From NCBI GenBank assembly GCA_019614645.1, contig JABWDB010000006.1, forward strand, positions 2,108,001 through 2,172,000: 64,000 nt of DNA, given 5' to 3'. The position numbers and the translations under genes are program-made. The notes beneath the pieces were generated by a model. The model made no database searches. It was not told the origin of the DNA and saw nothing but the letters and a program-made list of their open reading frames with translations. This document shows positions 24,940 through 36,900 of this stretch, one piece after another. Numbering within the stretch: the first letter of the stretch is position 1; each line of letters begins with the position of its first letter. This DNA comes from Stratiolaelaps scimitus (Eukaryota > Arthropoda > Arachnida > Mesostigmata > Laelapidae).

Positions 24940-26570
24940 GTCACGATAGGCTGGCTTTTCTCCATTGAACGTTCAGCAGACGTCCTCCATCCTCTTCAAT
25001 AGGGACACACGGTGATCTCATCCAGAAGATGGCACAAGCATATATTATACCCTCCCGTTCTCGCCTCTACCAAATACGGTAGCTGGCTCGCTTCAGTGCA
25101 TACAATGTTGATATATTTGCGCGCAATTTTTCTCCGTTTTTTTGTACTTTAGACAAGGTCTTACTTAATGTATGTACATTGGGAAGTGCCTGAATAAACG
25201 GTGCAGAAAATATGCTTTTCGTTATTTCCGTCCTACCTAGGTGACATTCATTCGCGACTGTTTCGCATTGCTTGTTTTAATTACTCGTGTTTACGGGGGC
25301 CGGTTCACTCAGTCGCTGGACTCGAAACGTGTCCAAGAATTGACAAGTATCGAATGCATCAATCTGTGGCTTAGAACAAGCACTTGTGAGTGAGGTCAGT
25401 CAGTGATTCAATATAATATACAATTTTACATAATACCGACAGAAGAAAAACAGCGCTAATAAATAACAGCGAGCAAATCAACGGACGTCGAATCGAAGCC
25501 TCACCCAATCACCCGAAACCGTAATTTCAAACAAAAATTATAAGTCAAACGGTTCTAGCACCATTATCTTGATCACGGTCGATGTGTTTTTTGGCGTTAA
25601 AGCAGAAATATCAACACAATAGAATTTCTTGTCGCTCGCAAAATGGGACTGTCTATTGATTTTGATCAATCACATCATTTAGCCTAAAGCGAATAACTAT
25701 GTAGTTATCGTGAAACCCTTCTGGAGTGAGCGTTTACGAAATATCAGCTGCAGATTTTGTCGTTTTTTTTTGTCGTAGATAACGTGTCGCGTCTATCCTT
25801 AATCTACGAATTCTATTCGTAGCAGCGTACGATTTACTTGAACTTGCTCTTTTCTATATAAACTATTGCAAATGCAAGTGTGTGTGTATATAGAATATAT
25901 AATATATTATATATTCGTACGTATATCTGCTATGCATGAATCAGATTATTATCGCCGATATTAAAAATAACGAGACATCAGGTATCCCGTAGGAGGCTTT
26001 GTTGCGCGTTTCTCTTATTCGATAGACAATGCCATTATAAACCTTTTCGCAGAGAAAACCATAGTATTATTCTTAGATTAAATTGTTACAGTTGGCATAT
26101 TTATGCGAAATATTATATTATATTATTATCGTACACAATATCGTTCAAGGTTTGTGCCGAATGGTAAAGCTGACTTCTACTAATAGCCACTTTTCGTGCG
26201 AGGCTACATAGAAAACATTAGCCGTAGTGAGATGAATTGACATTCGCGTGCCGCGAGTTCGGTCGTCTGGTGAGAATCGAGAGGAGGCTCTACCAGCTAC
26301 TTCGACTATGACACGTAGACTATAGTTTGTCGTTCGGTGGTCTCCTATTTGTCATTGCGGCGATGCCCGCCTCACAACGGAAGCCACTTCTATATTGGGA
26401 TACTGGTTGTGTGCCGTCGAGATCGATAGTACTTCTGGTCGACTGACACATTTTGTCATGGTAGAGGTCGAACTGATCTGACCTGATCTCGATCTGCGGG
26501 TTGCCACTGAGTTGTCACGGGCTTTTCTTTCACATTCGTCCCGCCCGCCGGCTGTACAAGCCTACAATAG
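24940..26570. other. Non-coding AT-rich stretch
   Basis: No exon-like frame. It contains a perfect 24-base AT palindrome at 25893-25916. Confidence 0.6.
25893..25916. repeat. Perfect 24-base AT palindrome
   Basis: GAATATATAATA and its exact reverse complement abut without a spacer. It probably belongs to the general TA-rich microsatellite background of this window. Confidence 0.85.
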
Positions 26571-26580
26571 TGCCAGTGTG

Positions 26581-26635
26581 CCTTTGTCGAGCGGCACCTC
26601 GACAAAGGGTAACCAACATTCGATGTTGGCGTTAC
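26581..26635. repeat. Two adjacent short hairpins
   Basis: The first stem is CCTTTGTCGAG (26581-26591) paired with 26598-26608 around a 6-base loop. Immediately after, GTAA plus CCAACAT (26609-26619) pairs with 26623-26635 around a TCG loop, with a two-base bulge. Two perfect stems back to back are unusual in unique DNA. Possible explanations are an RNA fold, a protein-binding palindrome pair, or small foldback events. Confidence 0.6.
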
Positions 26636-27504
26636 AGCGCGTAGAGCATTGAATCGTTTGACCTGTCGTCAAAATAACAGAAATAACAACAATGATAATA
26701 GTAATAATATGTTTTTACTGCACCGTTTCAACGTAGCGGGCTTTCGCATGCTTGCCAGAAAGACGCATGTGATCTAATACTGAATGCTTGGTGTTATGAG
26801 GGATTTTGAGTGGGTGTAGTGCATCATATAGAGACATATTTGAAATATTGTTAACCGATTTGCCTGTGTGTACCTTAAGGCTAACAATTATGCCGTTGTG
26901 TCTCGCTCAACTTCACTGTCGTACAACTTGTCATACGCGGGCATGACCCTCTGGGCTGTTTCATTTCACCGTTCTTATTCCCCGATGACGAGAACCACAC
27001 GGCCCGCCTTCCCCTGGCGTCTCGGTGTCGGGTTTGCTGGCAGCTATCAAACTACTGCTTCGAAGGTGGGAGCTGCTGATACGGGGAAATGTTGGAGATT
27101 GCCTTGTGTCAACTGGGCGCGTATTCTTTCGGTTTTTTTTTCTTTCGTTTGCAATGACGCCGTATGTGATATCAGCACGAAGCATATAGACTAGCCGAAT
27201 AGGCTCCCATCCGACGTCGGACGGGCAGGAGGAGGTTGGAGGCTACGTTCAGAGTAGAGTCTTTTAGGAAACTCGCCGTAGGGTGACGTCGCGACCGTCC
27301 TCACTTGCACCACTGCTCGACGAGAAGCAAACGGTACCAGTGGGAGGGGCGTAACGTTTGGTGACGGCTACTGGGTTCGGCCGAGGGGTACGAGAGGAAT
27401 AGGGAGAATATGTTTGCGTGGGCCTATTCCTCGAGGTAGAAGTGGAATACACCAGATAAGAACGAGGCCTGCTGCTGCTGCTGCAGTTTCGGCGGTTCCT
27501 GCAA

Positions 27505-27717
27505 CTAAAGGTCTCCTCCTCTAGGGGCCCGAAATGAAAGCTCCAACCGTTCGACTGAACGCCGATGCGAGTCGCTGATGGCGGCAGGTCGGGGGCCTGA
27601 GCTAGCGGAGGGTCGGAACAAGAAGAGGTTTTTTTTGTTCTCCTCCAGTTGGCAACGACGGTTCGTCGTGATGACGCAGATGGGACGGCGCGAACTCAAC
27701 GAACCGAGGGTCGAAAT
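27505..27717 (-). CDS. Candidate exon after a strong minus-strand acceptor
   Basis: On the minus strand, CCTATTTTTTCAG ends at 27718 and is followed by a frame of 70 codons and a stop at 27505. It includes ISTLGSLSSRRPICVITTNR at its start and a Ser/Arg-rich end. A second frame from the same acceptor is open for 37 codons and a third, starting after an in-frame stop, runs on to 27265. The reading frame is therefore ambiguous. The region is GC-rich, which lengthens open frames. No domain is recognised. Confidence 0.22.
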   Translation of the reverse strand: MSTLGSLSSRRPICVITTNRRCQLEENKKNLFLFRPSASSGPRPAAISDSHRRSVERLELSFRAPRGGDL

Positions 27718-28051
27718 CTGAAAAAATAGGAATTCGGGAGCGGAATTCCAAATGTTCCTGTTACCGTACCCCCCACAGAATAGACTCCTGCTCGCCTCCT
27801 TACTAGACGCTTCGATGATGGTCGTTAGACCATATACTACAATAGCAGTTAGAAGATCGCGTTTTGTTTTGGATTCGACGCAGGGGATGCGGAGTTTCAG
27901 GGTGATGTGTGAGGAAGCAGGTTGAAATTGAAAACACACCCAATTAGGTATATATATATATATATAATTGGGACTACTTGCTCCTGAGAGCTAGCTATTC
28001 ACTAGTTATAATATTAGAAGGATTATTATACTCTACACTGTTATTGTGTAT

Positions 28052-28120
28052 ACCCACAATATATATATATATATGTATACGCCCACAATATATATATATA
28101 TTATATATATATTGTGGGCG
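28052..28120. repeat. TA array with direct and inverted CCCACAATA units
   Basis: GTATACCCACAATA and GTATACGCCCACAATA occur as direct copies, each followed by (TA)n. The second then meets an inverted copy ending ATTGTGGGCG at 28120. The segment 28080-28120 is therefore nearly a perfect palindrome. Together with the element at 5477-5584 it suggests that TA arrays here are often bounded by inverted unique sequence. Confidence 0.85.
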
Positions 28121-28360
28121 AGTAAATCATTTCTGTACAATACTAGAACGAGGTTGGACCTCATCACCCGCTCGCTACCGGGGGTCCCGTTCATAGATAC
28201 GAATAGTGGCATTTTCAATTTGGTCCTATTATAAGGTATAGTGCCAGTCCACAAAGGGAACTCGGTGGGGTGACACAACGTTGCTGTGTCTGTCAGCACT
28301 TAGCGGAGAGACACTCACCCCTTGCGCTGCACGCTAGCCGGGTACTGCTATCGGACATAC

Positions 28361-28378
28361 ATATATATATATATATAG
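28361..28378. repeat. (TA)n microsatellite
   Basis: A short TA run just upstream of an 18-codon ATG frame that ends before a GTGAGT word. That frame is too short to support. Confidence 0.85.
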
Positions 28379-28490
28379 TATAACCAGAATGGACACGTAT
28401 GTGAAGGCCAGTCCGTTCGATGACGGCGAGTCAAATTTGTTCTAATCACTGGTGAGTGGCTCGGAACCCGCTCCAGCATCCTTTATCGAA

Positions 28491-28583
28491 ATTTTCCAGG
28501 CTGACCCCCAGCCAACGTTTAACATCCACGGACACAGCTTTTGGCATTGTTGCATAAGACGGACCCCTTCTAATCAATGCAAA
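28491..28583 (-). mobile_element. SINE fragment, body only (copy C)
   Basis: This segment matches the body of the tRNA-derived SINE at 33810-33978 in the same orientation, with the shared words GGCTGACC, TTTAACATCCACGG, GGCATTG and AAGACGGACCCC. The tRNA-like head is missing: similarity stops after AATGCAAA at 28583. The tail side keeps a TTTTCC word also seen in copy D. It is an old, 5'-truncated copy. Confidence 0.75.
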
Positions 28584-28607
28584 CTAGGTAGCGCCCGCTA
28601 CCTAGTG
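28584..28607. repeat. Perfect 11-bp palindrome at the SINE end
   Basis: ACTAGGTAGCG (28584-28594) pairs exactly with CGCTACCTAGT (28597-28607) around CC. It abuts the truncated 5' edge of SINE copy C, so it may mark an insertion or repair scar. Confidence 0.85.
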
Positions 28608-28609
28608 GA

Positions 28610-29456
28610 CCTCTGGCGTACTTACTCATTTTAAATTTAGTGTATTATAGCTCCAAGTTCGTTCACCACCTGGCGGGTCATGCTGACCAAACCTACCGCT
28701 GCTTCACTGAGATCTCGATTCGAACTTGGGCGTGATCGTTGAACAAGTCGCTGACATTTATTTTGGAGTTAGTTGTTATCGTCATTGCTAGATAAAGCTA
28801 GTAGAAAGTGGCGTGGAGGTGCGAGCTTCAAAAACATCTGCATTTGAGCATGCAGCTACTGCAGCCATCATCAAGTATGAGCGCTAACATGGGAAGCAAA
28901 GAGCCGCCGGACACTTTTGTCTACACGTATTTCTTTTTGGGATGGAACATTTTCATCGATAGTATTCGAAGGCCAGAATCTCTCGGGGCACCGAAATACA
29001 AATCACACCGTAGTGGGACCGTGGAGCGAATCACTATCTTAGGCAGGCTGTTAACCAGCGTACATTCAGTGACTGGCCCTTTGAAGCTGTCTGGGTGGGC
29101 CGACTGTTAAGCGGCCGTGTTCACATCAGCGGTAGGTAGTCGCCGAGTCGCCCCTCAGCTGCTACCTATCGCCGACGTGACGTTAACCCGAATCACGTTT
29201 GGCTCCTAAAAACTGTTAAGTAAAACGCTTCTGATATTGCTATATTATATAAACAGAGCTGAAAGCAAAACAGGGTTATTCACAGTGTTCGTGGCTTCCA
29301 CAGTTTCGATATGGTCATGGTGATATTAGCATGCGAGGTTTACTTGACACGTACAGCCGCAGGTCGTATAAACCGCAGAGGTGGCGGTTGTGCCTCGACG
29401 ACTAAGCGACGGTTTTTGCCACTAAGCCAGTACCTATGTCACAAATGAAGCAATGC

Positions 29457-29496
<40 letters not shown>

Positions 29497-30345
29497 TAGA
29501 TAGGTGAGATGTATGTTCATATATGGCAGTTTATGTATGACTGTGTTGTTAGCGCGATATCGGACAGATAGACTGATCATTGATGAGCGAAAAAAAAACC
29601 AAAAATATAACTTGGCTTTTCGACGCTTCAAGTCTGGCGTGAACAGGCGTTGGTCGATGAATGTGTTCATCGAACACTTTCATCGAAATTCCTACAACGA
29701 CCGAATCCACACGGGAGTCTGCAATCGATGTTAAGATCTATCTATTCCATTTAATGTTTCTGTAATTCCGAGAATCCCTTTCACCCATATTATCCAAAAA
29801 CGCTCAAAGCAATTGAACGACAGAAGACAGTAACTATGATATGTTCAGAGATACAAATGATCGTCATTATCTGAGTCTATGTCAAATGTAAGTTTGCTTT
29901 AGCTTTACTGAAACAGTGTTGCCATCGAGTAGAAATACAAGTCGGCATATTATATCTGTGTGCCTCTAACCGGCTGCACACCTGAAGCACCATGTGGTGG
30001 TGATATTTAATCGTTCGCATCAGCGCGACAACCAAAATGGAGCAATTGGCCAAGTTGTCAAGGTTCAAGCATTGCCCGCTCACGATGGCGCCGACGCGGA
30101 GACCGACTAACAAGCGAACAGCTGAGCAAGCCGTCGCCGCCGCCGCCGCCGCCTCTTTGCCGTTGGCGACGACACGACAGAACGCAACGAGACGAGAAGG
30201 GAAATTCAATTCTCTGCAGTGCTATCCAAGTCGATGACAACGCGTTCGCGGTTAGTCGACGAAAGTCGCGGTATCGTTGCTCGCTTTGGTGGACATGCGG
30301 CCGCGATGATAATCTTGAAGCCATTCGTCGTTCCGTGCTTTAACT

Positions 30346-30384
<39 letters not shown>

Positions 30385-33300
30385 GATAGTTACATGGATG
30401 GATATGACAATTCCTCTTGTTCGCATTACGATAGTAGGTGGCGTTTCAGTCGCCGACGGGGCGCACCCCAACGACAGTGGACGGTGGTCGACGATTGTGA
30501 ACGATGAATAAATACTATAATTGATGGGGAAATTGTCGAACAAACGTAAACAAATCATAACATTAATCAACTGCACGTGCGAATTTTTCGACCTCGACAG
30601 TATACCGGCATCAGTCAAGCCAGAAATTCGGATAACTTGAATAAGCCGCATAGCGCCGCATGCGTGTAATACTATCAAAAATGAATAGAAGCTATTGCTA
30701 TTTTCCTCCGAATAGGTAATAACAGTGGTCATTTTCACATTAGTTGAATGATGATATGGCCACGTAATGTCTGTGCGAGAAAAAAAAAGTCCATTGAAAT
30801 ACTCGGATTTTGAGATGATGTAATAATTGCCAGCCTTACGTATCAATTTGGTTTGATTTGTGCCGATTGGACATGCACTGTTGTCAGTTCCAGTCAGATA
30901 CAAAGGTAATAAGGGGGTGGATTAGCTCGAACATCATCGTAGAGTTGTTATTGTGTGGGGTTAATGACCAGCCAATGAAGTCACCGGAAGTGCTGACGAC
31001 AAAGATGTATCTGCGTGCATTTTTTTCAAAATGATCATTTTTGGACATCATCATTCTGTCAGAATAATATACTGTCTAATTGTATCGGAAATAGATGTGG
31101 TATCAGAAATGTTGTTTATGGTACAAGAGCTACATTTTGGTCAGGAAATCATAGAGAAGATGGGTGAAACCTTCGCTCCGTTGCGTTCTTTTGCTCAATG
31201 GTATACGTCATACGTTACGTGCATCAAGTGCATCAAGACACGCATTCAATCATCTAATGGACATGTCGTGTATTTGTGACGTCTTATAGCCACTTGAAAT
31301 CAGCTGCCAATGTGTTATTAGTGAGTCAGTTACAACTGCGCAATGATGGTCAGCCCGCCAGTTTCAAATAGATCTGCCAACATCAGCGTCCTTTTCTGAA
31401 TCCTCACAATCCTTTCCTGTCGTCCGAAGGTTGTTAGGTCACGAGCGACACGAGCCTCTTTCTCACGACTAGGCCTCAGGAGTGCGTCCTCGATGGTGTT
31501 CGACGTCTGTCTATGCTGAACGTGTCATTACCCTAATACCAGTGATGTGTCTGCAATATCCACAGACGTTCGAGAAACGATGTCAACTGGCTGCTGCCAT
31601 TCGAATAGTAAAGCATGGCTTTATCGTCGACGAGGTCTCACTATGGCCCGGCACCAGCCGATGTTGTTCCTTTCGCAGAGCTGCTCGGCGCCCTCCGAAA
31701 GTGGGGCGTTAGGGCATCAGGGTCAGCCGTCGCCCGTAGATTCTTCGATGGCAGAGTTGCTGTCGCCGTATGCTGCTGAGGCCGTAGCCGACGGCCAGAA
31801 CAGCTGAACAGAACATCGGTCGATCGCAGCGGCGTCAGCGGCGCTGAAGCGATGGCGGAGCGTAAGAGCAACACTGCAGATCGTGCCGAGTAACTGGAAA
31901 CACCACACGGACACAAATTATAATATATACATATAAACAAGACGCGAACAGGCGTTGCGTCCCAGCAGTGCTCGCTTCCCGTGGTGCTTCAAATAACGCG
32001 CTGGTGTGCGGTGGTGGTGATGCTGGCGGCGGCGGCGGCGGCGGCGCCGGCCTACGTCGAACGAACAGCCAAACAGACCGACGTACTGATTTAGGGTTAT
32101 GGCCGTCAGCAGAAACTGTTCGGCCCCGCGCGATAGCTCCCATCTCGACCGATTGATCCGCTCGCTCGTCGCTGAAACCGTTCTCCGAGAGCAAATCGAG
32201 TTAGCTGGCCAACAGGGCGAAAATGGTCTCTACTCAGCGCTCGAGGATGCCCTGGCCTCGAAATAGGCCACGCGGTTCACAAGCGAAAAGAGATGATCAA
32301 CTTCGAGACTTTTCGCAGTGCTTATTCATCCCGAGGGTGGAGGAAAATCCTCCTGGCCAACAGCAACAACAACAGCACCAACAATAACAAGAACAATAAA
32401 AACAACATTAAAAACGTAGGCACAAGAAGAAAATAGATCGACCCATAGTATTTTAGCGCCACCTTGACAACACCTCTCCTGCCAGATCTGCAAGATCATC
32501 AGACGGTTCAGACGGACAAGCGAACGCCGGTGATAAGACGCCGGTGCGTGCGATTTTCTTATCGGTAAATCCCGCTGTCTTCAATCAAGTAGTGGATGAC
32601 AGAAAACGCAACAGAATGATTTGCCTTGCATTAATAATGGGCGGTAATGCGATCGAGATGGTGGCTTGTGTTTTTGCCTTAATTCGTTTTAGCTTGTAAA
32701 TGCGATTCAGAAAACGCAGACGACGTCGAAAAACAATTGAAGGAATATAGGATATATTTGCTATTGTCTCCGCAGTTCACAAGTCTTGAATGTTCGTATA
32801 CCATTGTTATGGTACATCCACCTGTCTATGAGTGTGTGTGTGTGTGGGTGTCGGAGAAACCGAATTCAAAACGTCGCAGCCGGAAACCTACTGTTCACAT
32901 TGATAGTACCGGCGCGGATTTGACTTTTTATATTATTTGCATGTAATTGATTACGGCGTAGCTGAGGTTTGTACTTGTCTGAAGGAAATCCAGAAAATGT
33001 CTGCTTACACGAAGAAGAAAATGAAAGGACTATTCGCCTAGCGCAGCTGTTAATTGTCATTCCTGTTTTTGTCTTCAGGCCATTTTGTTGTTCAACTGAA
33101 TTTGTTTAAACGATCGGGCACAATGTATAATAATGGCAGAAAACAAAGGCGAATTTCAATGTTTTGACAAAATTTTGAGTTTGTGAAAGAAGCAATATGA
33201 CTCAATGCTCTCGGAGAAGAAATCCTGGAAACACTCGTTATGTGATGAAGTGCATCCTTAACATCGATTTGTGTATGCCTCCCTATATTCTAATTATATA

Positions 33301-33460
33301 TTAAGTAGTTATGAGTGCCAAATATAGAGGACTTCATCGCTTACTCATTATCCGCACAGGTTAAGTGCGCCCTTTATAAGGTGTACACATATTTTTGTTC
33401 TATTTACGCACAGCATCTCCCCGACTGGCGTATGATTCGATTCGAACTGACTTGAAACAG
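28610..33460. other. Mostly non-coding stretch
   Basis: Contains TA runs at 29462-29494 (with a short GATA tail) and 30349-30383, GCC triplets near 30133-30152, and GGC triplets at 32024-32049. A very strong acceptor ends at about 33086 (CCTGTTTTTGTCTTCAG) but the following frames are at most 28 codons. The 31031-31279 frame is open but has no domain. Confidence 0.5.
32024..32049 (+). repeat. (GGC)n triplet repeat
   Basis: A GGC array that reads as polyGly on the plus strand and polyPro or polyAla on the minus strand. The long minus-strand frame across it is not otherwise supported. Confidence 0.85.
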
Positions 33461-33468
33461 AGGTCTAC

Positions 33469-33596
33469 CTCGTTGAAGATACGAGTTTGCTCTTCTCTGC
33501 GGTGTTTTTGAAGTTCTTTTTTCTGCGAGAGGGACGCACACCGCTTTAAGTCCGCCTCTCTGGGTCGGCTGATCTGATGAAGCACATATCTTCTAG
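33469..33596 (-). CDS. Candidate 128-nt exon, charged helical peptide
   Basis: On the minus strand a pyrimidine-rich acceptor (ACCTCCTCCGAGCAG) is followed by 42 open codons ending at a moderate donor, GAG before GTAGAC. The peptide is highly charged; its C-terminal part reads QKKELQKHRREEQTRIFNE and would form an amphipathic helix or coiled coil. The frame continues open to 33400 and upstream to about 33720, so the splice boundaries are optional. I recognise no family. Confidence 0.25.
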
Positions 33597-33796
33597 CTGC
33601 TCGGAGGAGGTGATTTTTCGACCCAGTAAACACGGTCGATTCCGACGGAAGGGCGTCGCCCGGGGACACAATATCAGAGCGATCAGATAATTTCACAGTC
33701 AAATTTATATTGTATAATATAAATTTATATATGTTCGTTCAAAGCAATTAGAAAATCGCCGACTGTAATAGCGGAACCGGCAAAGTTTTCGCCGTT

Positions 33797-33991
33797 GAAG
33801 CGCGACTTCGCTTCGGGCTGACTTTCAGCCAAAATTTAACGTCCACGGTACAACTGCTTTTAGCATTGCTTCGTAAGACGGACCCCTTGAAAATGCAAAT
33901 GTGCAACAGTGGGGATCGAACCCGTGCACCTACGTATCGCGAGGCGCGCACGAATGCACCACGCCACCGGGCTCGACAGAAGCGCGACTTC
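33797..33991 (-). mobile_element. tRNA-derived SINE with 13-bp target-site duplication (copy A)
   Basis: The element lies in minus orientation at 33810-33978 and is flanked by identical 13-base copies GAAGCGCGACTTC at 33797-33809 and 33979-33991. Its head carries RNA polymerase III promoter words: an A-box-like TGGCGTGGTGC (complement of 33957-33967) and a B-box GGGTTCGATCCCC (complement of 33911-33923). The unrelated body carries the words shared with copies B, C and D. This is a near-complete retroposed copy. It would have been mobilised by a LINE not seen in this window. Confidence 0.9.
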
Positions 33992-36900
33992 AGTCAAACC
34001 GCATAGAGTTCGCGCCTCAGGGAGAGGTGAGGGCCAGGCGACCCTCTCGGGCCCAACGTTGCCAATAGGTGGGCGTCTTCGGAGTATTCGAAAATAGTGC
34101 TGAGCAAGCATCCGACGACGGCCATCGACGCGGCAGGCAAACTGAGTTACCGAGGCCCGTCTTGGACGATGAACGCGTCCTGCGCCTTAGCGGCGACCAG
34201 TAACAGACTACCTGCTGTTGAGCACCGAGTGACGTCTAGACCGCCTGCGCGTAACTAAGTGACAGCGAAGTTTCTCCTAATTCGCTTCGTATTCCCCTGA
34301 GTTGTCGAACTAAGCGAGTGTGCCAAAATATATCGACTTTTGTAGACGCTCGACCAACTTGACTGGATCAACTTGACTTCGAGTGACTAGGAATAATAGG
34401 TTTATTTATTGTGCACCCCAGCGGATGAACACACCAGTCGAAACCTGACCGCAGTGGGAGCTTCTGCCTTGTGCTTATTTCAAATGATCTATTTATCTAC
34501 TTGGATGCATCTGTTCGTGTCCAGTTAACTAGTGCACGAAACACCGCATAAAAAACTAAATCGATGAAAATCTATCTACATATCTGCGTGTGAAGAAGCT
34601 TGCCTCATTGAACAGGCTTTCGACAGCGGCATCCACGAGTGTCAATAGCCTCTGATGTCGCTGCAAACGGAATTCTGACGCGACAAAATAGCCGAGCAAA
34701 AAACACAGAACAAATCAAGATGTTTGCCTGCATTTGCGTGCCGCCCGAACGCGAAATAGGTGGGTTGATTAAATATTTGCAGTTGTGCGGAATCACGGCG
34801 ACGATCTATCTATGCAGAAGCTCTCATAGCGTACAACGATTACAGCAGACAGCGGTAGCTGAGAATAGAACCGGTGGCTTCACAGCCCAAAGAAGCAGTA
34901 CATAGTAAATAGAGATATTCGAACATTTGTCGACTTGTTGTTAAATGTCACTGTTATACGAATCATAACTTGTTACTAGAGACGTTCTTGCCTCTAGCGG
35001 GTCTCAGGTACACCAGTAATGGATGCCCTGGTCAGACTATTATTGCTAAGCTGTTGATTTTCGATGTGCCGCAAGAAAGGCAATCCAAGAATAGCATAGC
35101 ATTTCAAGGCGACACGTTCAATTTGGCTAACCAGAGAACCCTTTTCTGATTGCAGGTGAGATTCATTGTTTGCCGAAAGTTCGAATATGTTGGCCAGGGT
35201 GGCGAAGATCTACACACCTAAATAGCTATACATGGTGTAAAACACAAGAAGTGCGCAAATGAACTTTGTCGGCACTGATGTTTTCTGAAGGTTCAACCAC
35301 AACCGTATATATGATACGCTGTGCTGAGGTGTCCATTGTTCAATTTGAACTTCCATTTAAACGTTGAAATGTATACGTAAAATTTCAAATTTTTTATTGT
35401 ACATCGTACTATTTTTGGATCGACGATCTACTTCAGCGAGCTGAATCTTTTGTCCGTGAACGGCGTTTTTTCTCGACTACCTGTGCAAACGGTTCAGTCG
35501 CTACGTCAACAGTTAACTCCCTTTGCACAAGTAATGTTTGGTGTCTGCCACCAGTACTTGTTCCTTATGATGATTATATCAGGCCTAGAAAGAAACGACC
35601 ACTGAATACATTACACTTCGTTACGCGATCGATATATTCACTATTATTAGCATTTGTCCTATGACCGTATTATAACTTTCGCCAAAGAGCCATCATCGAC
35701 CTCATCTGGCTACATATCGATGCGGTGTCAGGCGCGGTACGATGTGTGCCAATGCGATTATGATAGACGACAGGAATGATCAGTGGTGATGATGACACGG
35801 TGATGACCAATCGATTGCCCGCCGGCTCCTTTTTTTTGTCCCTGGGCTGGCGGAGGACTCTGCAGAAGCTAGACTTCGTCCTGATATATCGGTAGTATTA
35901 CTGCTGTTTCGCTAACCACCTCCGAAAGCTTGAGGCCCACACAGATCGGTTGAGGCCAAAACAATGCTGCTTATGGTGACGTGTCGTGAAATCGTACGAG
36001 AGGGCTGGATATTAGAAACCAATATGTGGCACAATCCGATATATATTCATTATACACTTACTGAGACGTAACAATGAGTGAAATTCGTAACGGCGCGACC
36101 CAAATGAACGATCAATTAGAGTGTTAACAACATTTAACGCATACACAGACAGCACATGGCAAATATGTCCAAGTATCCCTAAACTAGCTATATCTGACGA
36201 AATGAATCCTCACAGTAGTTGTACAATCGTATGCGAGTGTTATACAATCCAGTGCTGCACTATGCTTCTTTCGGGGGAATATGTTGCATTCCCTGTTGTA
36301 GGCCGTGATATCCCTTGAGTTCTGATTACGGCTATCGGTCTAACGGATTGATCGTCGTTTTATTGATCTCATGATCGTGCAATGCATACACGATTCATAT
36401 CGTACGTATGCTGATGACGATATTATTAATAATAACCACGATGACACCAGTCTACACGGAAATACTCTTGTCACTATCTAAACAAACATGACTGGCGATG
36501 ACTCTCGCAGATCTCGAGTGTCAATGAACGAGGTGGATAATAATAATGGCATTATTGAGTGGAATATCATTGCATTGTTTTCGCTATCGGCGCCGTTGAA
36601 TCCTTACACAACTCAACTGAACAGCATGTGAACAGATGTTGTGTTTATTTTTATTTTTTTTTATTACGAAGGTGATCGTCACCCGAGAACACTCGAACAA
36701 CTTCCCACTTCAAGAGTTGTCGTCGCTGGTGACTGTCACACTATGTTGAGTCACAGTGAAACAGTTTCCAGTGGGAACAGGTTTGAAGACCATGATCCAA
36801 CGGTAGTATAGGTTGTGATCGTTGTTGAAAACTTTACATCGTAAATCATTGTGGAAACTTGTGCTTATTCATATAATATTGGTGGGTGGCGTCACATCTA

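Noticed and set aside
28389..28450. 18-codon ATG frame followed by GTGAGT
   Set aside because: The frame stops before the donor, is very short, and sits next to a TA repeat.
30340..30903. 187-codon minus-strand frame
   Set aside because: Its end is the translated TA array at 30349-30383, and the rest shows no domain.
33087..33175. Terminal exon after a very strong acceptor
   Set aside because: Only 28 open codons follow in the best frame, and about one in five random sites would do as well. No polyadenylation signal is close.
35158..35270. Exon after a strong acceptor ending CTGATTGCAG
   Set aside because: Two frames of 21 and 34 codons are open, neither shows a domain, and no donor or polyadenylation signal fits.
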